Origin: Phytophthora colocasiae
Lineage: Eukaryota; Oomycota; Peronosporomycetes; Peronosporales; Peronosporaceae
Length of the DNA: 64,000 bases
Assembly: GCA_018806915.1 (NCBI GenBank)
Contig: JAGKQI010000027.1
Coordinates: 62,001-126,000, forward strand
Direction: 5' to 3'
The position numbers and the translations under genes were made by a program. Every line of letters begins with the position of its first letter. Position 1 is the first letter of the stretch. Below, piece after piece: positions 35,024 to 44,317 of this stretch. A model generated the notes under the pieces. The model did not search any database, was not told the origin of the DNA, and saw nothing but the letters and a program-made list of their open reading frames with translations.

Positions 35024-38000
35024 TTACCCCTGCAAGTTACGGTGGGCTTCGTACGCCATCACCATTTCCGGAACGTCCTCCATCAGGACGTTCCGCGGCT
35101 CCCATGTATCTCGATGGGGAGGAAATCCTCTCCACCGAATACGAAAACGAACCCCTTGAGAGTTCGTTCTCTTATGAGCCACGATCCGCTCCACAATCCA
35201 GCGGATCGCTCCACGCGCGTCGCGCAACGGCGGCGGAGGGGGTGGGAACACTCCCTCCGCATGGTCAACGCTATGACCATGACGATCGTGCCCTGCACGA
35301 TCGAGTTGCTGCGCTGGAGCAGACACAGAGCGCTGAGATAGCTGCTCTGAAGCAGGAGGTTCGTGTCCTCCGTGCTGAGGTCTGCGAGGCAGCTCAGACT
35401 GCCTCGAACCTCTCGTCCGGTCTTGGGACGAGAGTGAACCGGTTGATCGACCGTGTCGACGGTCTCGAGAAGGCCTTCCAGGCCTCTCGCACTCCTCAGT
35501 CGGACTACCAGCCATAGGTAGCCCGTGCTACACGTACGGCTTCAACCGCCCGACGTAGAAGGTCGGGTGGAGCCTCATGCTGGACGGTATGTCCAGCCGG
35601 TACGCGTTACCATGCCGTTCAAGTACTTTGAACGGCCCAATGAATCTTGGAGCAAGCTTGCTTGCTCCAAAGTCAGACACTGCATGTTTAGGCAGGTTTT
35701 GTGTAGCTAACAAAACCAATGAACCCAATTTGAATTCATTTATGTTGCCCCTACCAACATTATCTGCGTTCAGCTTCTGTCGATCGACAAAAGCTGCGAT
35801 AGCATCCTGGACAAACCGTATGACGGCTTGTCTTCGCTGGACAAAGTCTAGCGCACCCGAGCTGAATCCTTTCAGCTTGTCGCCCTTGTCAGCAGCAGGC
35901 CCTGCCCGCTCGCTATCATCTCTCATGTCTGTGCCCGGCACAGACATCGCGCGCTCGTTCCTGCTAGACCGAGACGTCGCACGCGTCACCGCAGCTGATA
36001 GTGTGCTGCTATCAGTTGCATTCTGCGGTTGTTCGGACGCAACCGTAGATCCTCCCCCCCTTAAGGAGGAAACTACCCCGCCGAGCATGCTCGGCAATCG
36101 TGGATGTCTCATGGCGTTCACGTAGAACGGTGTATGCCCTGTCGAGGCATGCACCGAGTTGTTGATGGCAAACTCTGCCATCGGCAAGCACTCGCTCCAA
36201 TGCGGGAACGAGTGAGCGTAGCTCATCAGCGTGTCACCCAGTACGCGGTTGACACGTTCGGTCTGTCCGTCCGTCTGCGGATGATCCGCAGTCGACATTG
36301 ATAATTGTGAGCCAAGAAGTGTAAACACTTCTTGCCAGAACCGCGCTGTGAAGCGTGGATCACGGTCCGACACAATGTCGAGCGGCATGCCATGGTGTTT
36401 GAACACCATGTCAACAAACAGTCGCGCAGTCTGCGCGGCTGTAACAGTAGCCGGGACGGCAGCAAGATGAACCATCTTGCTGAATCTGTCCACAAAGACA
36501 ACGATGCCCGTCCTCCGCTTGCTGTCAGGCGGAAGACCGAAGACAAAGTCCATGGACATGGACTGCCAACACTCCGACGGAGTCGGTAGTGATTGAAGAG
36601 GAGCCTGCGAGAACTGCGCAGGCTTCACGCGTTGACAAACCTCGCAAGCACGTACGTACTTGCGCACCCACTTGTACTGGTGGTACCAGTAGAAGTCACG
36701 CGTGAGAAGAGTGTACGTCTTCTCACGACCCGGATGCCCTGCCGTGGGGGCATCGTGATACTCGAACATGATCCTCAACCGGAGGTTGTGATCATTCGGA
36801 ACGACAATGCGATCAGCATTGTCGTCTACTGCACTGTACAACAGTAGTCTTTCGTGTACACGATAGCGGTGTACATGAGCTCGAAGATGAGGGGTTAGCT
36901 TCCGACGTGCCACGTCGGAAGATGCTGCGAGGAACTCCAGCAGCCCCTTCGCGTCTGCATCCCTTGCATACGCGTTCTTCACGTCGTCAATCAACGTTGA
37001 CGACGGCACGCCAACTGCGTTGGCGTCGACCGTCTCCGCGTAGTCAGGTCGACGCGATAACGCGTCGGCCACTACATTGAGTCTTCCGGGTTTGTACTCC
37101 ACCCGGAAGTTGTACTCCGCGAAGAAGGACAACCATCTCGCCATACGTTGCGAGATGTGCGGCGACTTAATCGCCGTACGCAATGATGCGTGGTCTGTAT
37201 AGACCACGAATGGTCTACTCCCAAGTAGATACACTCGGAACTTTGCGAGTGCATACTTCATGGCAAGGAGCTCCTTGTCATGTACGGAATAGTTACGCTC
37301 AGCTGGCTTCAGCTGACGCGATTGATAGTAGACTACACGATCACGCCCTTCGTGATCGTGTTGCATCAATGCACATCCGATTGCGAAGTCGGATGCATCG
37401 CACACTACGTGGAATGGACGATCTTGGTCCGCCACGGCCAAGATCGGCGCTTCAGTCAAGCCCTGCTTGACTGCACCGAATGCATCCTCGCACTCGGTCG
37501 TCCAAATCCACTCAGCTTCTTTCTTGAGAAGCTGTGACAACGGGCGAATCTTGCCCGCATAGTTCTCCACGTACTTGCACAAGTACGTGGCAAATAAGGA
37601 ACTGCCTCAGTTCCTTCACATTGGATGGCGTGGGCCATTCATTGATCACTCTGACCTTCTCTGGGTCAGGGCGCACGCCGTCTTTCCCCACGAGACACCC
37701 CAGCACGGGTATCTCGCTCGCCCCGAAGATACACTTCTTCAGGTTCGCATAGAGCTTATGTTTCCTCATAAGCTCTAGCAGCTTCCGGAGATGCACCTTG
37801 TGCATCTCAATGTCCGTCTTCCCGTTCACAGCCCGGCTGTGGACGAACACGTCGTCGAAGTAGCTCGGTGCGAAGTCGCGCACCGAGCGCAATAGATGTG
37901 TCACGCATCTATTGAACGTCGCAGGGGCGTTCTTAAGCCCCTGTGGCATGACGAGCCACTCCCAAAGCATACCGCTTGGAGTGTTTACCGCAGTGAGAGG

Positions 38001-39925
38001 GATGTCCCTCTCACGCATGAGGATCTGATAGAATCCATCACGCAGATCTAGAGCACTGAAGATAGTGCTCAAGGCCATCGAATCGATGATGACATCTTTT
38101 CGCGGTATCGGCGTCTGCGCCGGTATCGTCGCATCGTTCAGCTTGTTATACGCATGAACGATGCGCCAGCCGCCCTGTGGTTTCTTAACACAGAACGTTG
38201 GAGCACTGTGCGGGGACTTTGACTCCCGCACTTGACCTGCAAGACGACGACTTTCAAAGAAGTCGTCGATCGCTTGCACTTGTTCACGCGGCAGTGGCCA
38301 CTGCCGTGTAACACAGTACTTCGTGCCCGGCACGAGATCAATCTCGTGCTGTACGCCCTTGTCCTTCGGAAGCTCCGAAGGAATCTCGTCCGGGAGTACA
38401 TCCTTGTACTCCCGCAGAACTTCGTAGTAGGGACTCGACCTCAACGAGTCCCAACTCTGCTCTTCGAAGCGCTGTTTCTTAGTCTTCGCACTGAGGGGTC
38501 ATCGCCCTCAGTGATGCCATCGACGACGAGCTGCTTCAGCTCCTCGGCTTCGCGATCCACTCTCTCGATATCCGAGAGAATGCAAATTTGTTCGATGCGT
38601 CCATCGTACAAGTCCCGCGCGAAGCGCTTCCAACTCATCGTTGGAAGTGCGGTCAACGCCGACGCACTCGTCGGCGGATTCTCCAACCGCATCCTCTGGT
38701 ACTGTAACCCAGTACCAGTACGTGTCAAGACGTTCAACGTCTCGACACTCGGTGTCTGCACTGCAGATACACCCGTCTCAGTCCCGGACTGAGACTCGCG
38801 CAACTCCTGAGCTTGCGCCGCGAAGATCTACCATGGAGCCCGGCTCCAGGTGCTCCCACGTCCAAGGCATCGCACCTTGGACGGGACGTTATCGCAATCG
38901 TCAGCGGATTCCTTCCGCTGACTCGCACTATCAAGCCCGGCTTGAGTGCCGCTCATCGCGTGCAGCGCTGCTGCACGTGAGCACGCAGGTTGTTCGGGTG
39001 CTGGGCGTTTGCAACCGCCAGCACCTCCTGCCGCGCAGTCGGTTCCCTGAACCGCTGCGCCTCCATCCGCCCCCGGAGCGGATGAAGCAACCGCATCGTC
39101 GAGTCCCGGAGTCGACGTGCTCTCGCTAGCTTCCTGCGCTAGCGAGTGTTCGCTTGTACACGTATCGTCAGCTCCCAGAGCTGACGCACGATCGCTAGTT
39201 CCCGGAACTAGCAGCGAAAGTTCGCCTCTACACGCATCATCAGCTCCCGGAGCTGATGCACGATCGCTAGTTCCCAGAACTAGCAGCGACGCGCCAGTGG
39301 CGTCAGCTCCCAGAGCTGACGCACGCCTTTCGGTTCCCCGAATTTTATTTATTTCGTCAACTCCCAGAGTTGACGCGACGTCGTCGGCGCGACCCTTGGA
39401 GGCTTGAAGTACCTCCAAGGATACCGGTAATACCCCTTCTCTCAGGTGAATTGCATTCACCTGACCATCACTCATGTGACAAACATCATTCAGATGTTTA
39501 TGCGTCAGGTGATTCACATTCACCTGACCATCACTCATGTGACCGCGACCCTTCGGCTCAGATTTCTGAGTCGACACACATTTTCTCACAACGACTCCCG
39601 CAGTCGTTTATGGTCGCCGGCGGCGATCGGAGGCAGCGGCGGATGCTGCTGCCTCAACTGAGGAATCACATGCACCGCCTGGTGCATGTGCAGCACTGAC
39701 AGGGCCATCGCTCTCTGTCGCGCATGCGTTGTTGAAGCGTACGAGCGTACGCTTCTCCCAGTTGATCACCGGGTCATGCCGTACAAGCCACGGCATGCCT
39801 AATACCAAGTCGAACTTATCGTCTAGATCCAAGACGATAAGGTCTTCTACAAACGTCCTTCGTTTGTAAGAGAAGCGCACACGGACCACGCGCTTCTCAC
39901 TCCTTACGGTGGCACCTGTTGCCAA
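35024..39925 (-). pseudogene. pol: Pol of element F: protease end, RT, RNase H, integrase, chromodomain
   Basis: From 39925 downward: C-terminal half of the protease (FDLVLGMPWLVRHDP), a variable linker (39589-38450), RT (38444-37512) with SYFDDVFVHS (YFDD at 37862-37851), RNase H and integrase in one long frame 37582-35528 (VVCDASDFAIGCAL; CEVCQRVKPAQ; MDFVFGLPP; SDRDPRFTARFW; QTDGQTERVNR; LPKHAVSDFGASKLAPRFIGPFKV), and a chromodomain (IVERIVAHKRTNSQGVRFRIRW) about 35290-35120. Frame changes occur near 39910, in the linker, near 38445, near 37570 and before the chromodomain. Each is small, so some may be sequencing errors. Synonymous positions appear to be shaped by hairpins. Confidence 0.88.
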
Positions 39926-41181
39926 CCGCCCTCCAACACGCCGCGAGGCGTGTCGGTCTCTTCGAAGTCAAGCCTTCGAAGACTTCCCTGTCGAACAAAG
40001 TTGTTCGACGCGCCCGAGTCCACTAGGGCACGAAGAGAGTTCACTCTCTTCGACATCACGTTCAGGATGACAAGGCCTGGCTTGTCATCTTGCATCTCGC
40101 AGCGAGAAACCTTCTCGCTGGGGGCAGCAGCCTTCAGCGTCGCGTGTCCGAGTTCGACACGCGAGACTGCATTACCAGTAGGACGCCCCGCGCCTACTGG
40201 TTCCTTGGAGTTTTTTGAACGCCCGCCCGCTGTGCACTTGCGTGCATAGTGACCGATGTTACCACACAGGTAACATCGAACCTTGACGTTCTTACGCTGC
40301 TGTTGACCAGCAGTCGTAGCACTCGAGAGGTCCATAGGTTCCGGACCTCCCGTCTTCGCAACAGGACGCGCCGGCTTCGGCGCGTTCGCATGGAGTTTAG
40401 CTTGACGCCGGCTAAACTCCTCTTGTATCGCAAGGCTGATCGCCTCTTCGAGAGTATTCGGATACTCTCGAAAGAGATATGTTTTGATGGGACCATCTCT
40501 TAGTCCCTTCATGAACGTGACGACCTTGGTCGCCTCGTCGATCGGGTTGGCCACTATGTTCGATACCAAGTATCGAGCACGCTGGGCAAAGGTGTGAACA
40601 TCATCCTTGCCCTGTTGCAGATCGAAAAACTCCGCTCTCGATCCGAACTCGTTCTTCGGAGGCTCAAACGCAACCTTGAGTTCCTCCTTGAACTCCTCGT
40701 ACGTGCTGAAGCACGTAGGATCCGAGAGTCGGTGCCCATAGGCCCAACTCCTCGCACGTCCGCCAAGACATGACATGGCGAACGCGACCTTCGACATCGG
40801 ATCGACGATACGTCGAGCCGCAACGGCTGTATCAAGTTCGACAAGCCAACAAAGGAGGGTCTCGTCCTCCGTCCCCGTGTAGGTACTCATGTGGAGTGTC
40901 AACGACTCCACGCGTGGCTTCGGAGAAGCCACCGAGGCAGCAACATCCCGTTGCTCCTTAACAATGTACCCCAGAGCAACACCATGTTGCTCTGTCGGCG
41001 ATAGCGTACGAAGCATCGTCGCTACCGCCGCCTCTCCAATGACTTGCGAAAGTCTTTGGAGAGCTTCCCACTCTGGGTCCGACAGGTGGGCACAGTCCGT
41101 GCGCGTCACGGACATGTGTGGGGTCCCAGTGGATCCCTGATCCATTGGGGAGTTCTCGACCCCGCGTTCGTATGACTCCAT
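39904..41181 (-). CDS. gag: Gag-protease N-terminal part of element F
   Basis: 425 residues from ATG 41181. Capsid region (TGTEDETLLCWLVELDTAV, then FSTYEEFKEELKVAFEPPKN), then a zinc knuckle CYLCGNIGHYARKC (CX2CX4HX4C), and in the same frame the start of the aspartic protease (LRALVDSGASNNFVRQGS). The frame ends early at 39904, where a small indel moves the rest of the protease to another frame (39925 downward). Unlike A, B and C, no gag stop separates gag from protease, so this lineage makes a fused precursor. Confidence 0.85.
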   Translation of the reverse strand: MESYERGVENSPMDQGSTGTPHMSVTRTDCAHLSDPEWEALQRLSQVIGEAAVATMLRTLSPTEQHGVALGYIVKEQRDVAASVASPKPRVESLTLHMSTYTGTEDETLLCWLVELDTAVAARRIVDPMSKVAFAMSCLGGRARSWAYGHRLSDPTCFSTYEEFKEELKVAFEPPKNEFGSRAEFFDLQQGKDDVHTFAQRARYLVSNIVANPIDEATKVVTFMKGLRDGPIKTYLFREYPNTLEEAISLAIQEEFSRRQAKLHANAPKPARPVAKTGGPEPMDLSSATTAGQQQRKNVKVRCYLCGNIGHYARKCTAGGRSKNSKEPVGAGRPTGNAVSRVELGHATLKAAAPSEKVSRCEMQDDKPGLVILNVMSKRVNSLRALVDSGASNNFVRQGSLRRLDFEETDTPRGVLEGGWQQVPP

Positions 41182-41230
41182 ACGAACGAACTGCAGTCGG
41201 TCGTGGGACGGACTACAAAGTGCTACCAGG

Positions 41231-41687
41231 TGTAATGGGTCTACCTAGACCTATTAGATGGCGTACACGTGCGCTTACGTGTATGAGGAAGCGTGCAATT
41301 AGAATAGACTTAATTTAGGTATACTTATTTAAATAAGTATAATTAAATCAAATATAACTAAATTAAACTGCAAAATACCGTAAAATGAGAACTGTTATTG
41401 AATTTGGCATAAGCCAATTATGAACCTTCTAAAACTGTTTGTTATCTATTTCTAAAGGGTCTGCCAACCACGTTGGCAGAAACTCTGCTCAGTGATTGGG
41501 AGAAATCCGTTACTTTCTACAAATAATATGCACAAATGCACACGAACCATCCAATAATGTGGTTCGCCCATGTATCCTTTGGTGTGTACAGCACACCAAG
41601 TCTGAGGTCCATTTCCAACCTCTAACAGTTATCATAACTGTTATAGATACAAATGTTACAACCACTTGTACGTGTAACCCCGTTACA
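41231..41687 (-). repeat. 5' LTR of element F
   Basis: 457 bp on the minus strand, from tgtaacggggttacacgtac (at 41687) to ggtagacccattaca (at 41231). It is followed on the minus strand by cc and then tggtagcacttt (41228-41217), the same primer-site start as A. It contains the palindrome at 41322-41339 and many hairpins, for example ctgccaac/gttggcag. Confidence 0.88.
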
Positions 41688-42600
41688 TTCTGCTGTGCGT
41701 AAACAAGTCGATGACTTCCTCTCGGTGAGATTGAGCGTATTACGCCGTGTGCGTGACGCGATGGCTGATAGCCAAGACGTTCAGAAGGAACAAGCTGATG
41801 CAAAAGGTAGAGGCAATGTGTGGGTCGGTGACCAAGTTTTATTAAACGCTAAGAACCTACCTACACATGCAGTGTCGAGTGTCTTTAAGACGAAATTGCG
41901 TCCGCGCTTCATCGGACCATTTACGGTCGTGGCCAAGAAGGGCCTGGCATACACGCTTGACTTGCCAAAGCGGATGCGAACACACCCTGTGTTCTACGTC
42001 GGCTTGCTTAAGCCATATCGGGACCCCGCGGGGGTGAGCGCGGAGGCGCTGGCGCCGACGACACGCGCCCAGGCTGCGTCATCTGCAGCAGCAACGTCAC
42101 CTGACCCCGCAGCTCAGCGAGCTGAAGCTCCTTCTGGTGCAGGCGAGCAGTCAGGGACTGAGGACCTTCGAGCCAAGCCACCCGGCTTTCAATCTCCTCT
42201 ATGTCACGAGCGAAACGGGCATGCGAATGCCAAAAGCTCTCCATGTTCCCCTGAAGAGACTGAGTCGGACTCTGGAGAGTACCGATCGAGCGATCGAGTT
42301 GATACCAGGCGCGCTGCGACAAATAGCGCTCATCACACTCATCGAATCGGCCTCCTCCGCCGTTGCTCGGTAAGCAGGGGACTCCCCATTACCACGTGGA
42401 GCGCCTGATGGCGCGGCGTCGCCACCGTAGTCAAAACTAGTATCTGGTGAAGTGGCGTGGGTATCCTCATTCCCAAAACTCGTGGGAGTTTGAAGGGCCC
42501 CTGAGGCAGGACTGCCCTGACGTCGTGGACACTTTTGATCGCGAAGATCGGAGGCGCCCGAAGGGCTCAAGGTCGACCACTCGGTCGACACCCGCTTCTC
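41688..42600 (+). pseudogene. pol: Pol C-terminus with chromodomain, B-right
   Basis: Resumes an A-type pol at AVRKQVDDFLSVRLSVLRRVRDAMADSQ, runs through LLNAKNLPTHAVSSVFKTKLRPRFIGPF and THPVFYVGLLKPYRDP, then a linker unlike A's, and a chromodomain (YHVERLMARRRHRSQN, then YLVKWRGYPHSQNSWEF) at 42390-42560. A TAG interrupts the chromodomain after SQN, and the linker joins it with a frame change near 42375. About 90 bp present in A (9203-9295 region) are missing at the F junction. The linker is open on both strands. Confidence 0.82.
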
Positions 42601-43617
42601 ACCACTAGTGTGGGAAGCTGACGGGCTAGCAGCCGAGCTCAGGATCTGGTCCGTGGCTGGCACAGCCAGTGAGTCTCCTTCGGAGACCGGAGGAGCGTCC
42701 TGCGAAGCAGAGATAGTGGCCTGAGAGACGGGAGCCACTGCCGTCGTGTGACGAGGAAAGCGGCCGGGCCGCACGCGTAGCTTCGCGTATTGGAAGAGTA
42801 GACCTCGGGCGAGGCGGACGTCCACCTCGGAGCAGCTCTCCATGAGCCGATCGAATGACGCGAGCTTCCGTGAAGCTTCGGCCCAAGTGGCCACATGGAC
42901 CATATAGTCCCTGGACGTCTCTCCGGTCTGGAGGAGCAGCGGATACGTCCTCATCTGAGGCACAGACTCGCGCCGTCGTTGCTTATCCCAGCGTTGTCGA
43001 TACTCGACGAGTGTGCATACCTGCGGGGTCAGGAAACGCTCATGGAGCCCTTGCCGCTGCTGAGTCTCAGCCACGGTGCGAGGTGCAGCGCCTATGGCGT
43101 ATCCGTGCAGGTTTGCGCCATTAACTGTTTCACCTGCTCGGCAGGGTCACGAGACTCGAAGCCGTAGTCGCGTCGCGACGAAGTCCCCACGATGTCCCGT
43201 TGGACCGGTCGACGTGACTCTGGAGCACCGCTCATAGAGGTCTCCTGTGCCTCATCCAGAGGGTTGGTGATCGCGTCTTCGACCCCTGAGCGACTCTGGC
43301 TCATCGCGAGCAGGAAGTGGTGGTGCGTTGCGTAACGCGTTGAGCACGAGGCTCGAAGGTCCCTCCGGGAATGGATTGGGCTGATGCAGCTGCCGAGGAA
43401 GCGTGTACCGACGCGGATCACGTGGAGAGCGCAGAGTCGTCCGAGAGCTCGCAGGAGCAGGAGACGCAGGGGCATCGCCCTGTTCGGACTCCTCATAGTC
43501 CACTTCGACCTCGCCGTCCTCAGCAGGAGAGCGACGTGGGTCGCGCGTCGGCGACGCTGTCGAGTTCTCGAACGGCGAGCCACCGCTACCACTTGTAGTT
43601 GGGTTGGCCTTGAACAT
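42008..43617 (-). other. Antisense open frames in the 3' part of B-right
   Basis: On the strand opposite pol, long frames encode gene-like protein. From an ATG at 43617: MFKANPTTSGSGGSPFENST, a Pro/Arg/Asp-rich region, then after a frame change MSQSRSGVEDAITNPLDEAQ, then 43074-42199 (RFLTPQVCTLVEYRQRWDKQ; GETSRDYMVHVATWAEASRK; MESCSEVDVRLARGLLFQYA), and finally a coiled-coil-like end (QRAWYQLDRSIGTLQ; FARDIEEIESRVAWLEG; ELQLAELRGQVTLLLQM). Heptad spacing and lack of low complexity argue for past coding use. Two or more frameshifts are needed, and 42390-42560 is antisense to the chromodomain. It could be a captured host gene or an antisense accessory gene of the element. No family is recognised. 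Confidence 0.4.
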
Positions 43618-43915
43618 CGCTCCGTAGTGAAGGCGAGACGCCGCGAAATACTCCGAAACGGAGAGCGTGAGAGGAGCCGGGGGCTCAGTCAGGAAAGCCT
43701 GGAGACTCCGCCTCAGAGGCGCTGAGGCGGAGACGCCAGGACCTGGACACCGAGGGCGGTAGGCTCGCTGGGGCGAATGGGAGAATGTGCTCGTTGAGCC
43801 AGCGCGCACGCTCGTTGAGAGATTTCTTTTATCGAAAAGTTGCCGGTGACAGGCCTTGACAAGGCAGTTATACCTGCAGTTGTAGATACTGCGTATCCAC
43901 GGTTTGGTGGGAGGG

Positions 43916-44317
43916 TGTAACGGGGTTACACGGCGCTGCGCGCCCTGGCTACAGTTGGTGTGGTATACACCGGCCAGGTCACACGTCACAGATCTGTGTA
44001 TGACACATCGTATCTCACACGTCACATGTACCCATGTGAGGGGGGGTTGGCTGAGAGCCACACATTGCATTTTGATTAGGATTTAGTATGCTAGATACTA
44101 AATCCATCACATTTAGGACTAGTGCAATAAAAGTCAATATAATTCAGTTTGCATTTTACATAGTTAGTGTTAGTTCCTTTATTATATGGACACTGACTCT
44201 GTGAGTCCCGTATTTAGTGGACTACTTGGTTCTTGTATAAAACCGAAGGCTAGTGCCTTGCAAGCAGAACTCTACGAGTCAACTAAACTTCCTCTGTGCC
44301 TACGCAGCCCCGCTGCA
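43916..44317 (+). repeat. 3' LTR of B-right
   Basis: 402 bp, tgtaacggggttacacgg to ccccgctgca, preceded by the purine-rich ggtttggtgggaggg. The 3' two thirds match the A LTR, but the first 130 bp differ strongly from both A and B-left. Copia J begins immediately after it. Confidence 0.85.

Larger units (their letters stand above)
34068..41687 (-). mobile_element. Gypsy element F with inverted 3' end, hairpin-saturated
   Basis: A minus-strand Ty3/Gypsy element: 5' LTR 41231-41687, gag-protease, RT, RNase H, integrase, chromodomain. The 3' untranslated region, polypurine tract and 3' LTR (34068-34935) are in plus orientation, the reverse of what the element needs. The junction lies at a self-complementary 18-mer, tacttatttaaataagta. 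The whole element is densely filled with short perfect hairpins. Related to A/B in protein but with gag and protease in one frame. Confidence 0.85.

Noticed and set aside
35993..36922. Hairpins considered as rho-independent terminators or microRNA precursors
   Set aside because: They are too short and too regular, lack T runs, and lie in coding sequence.
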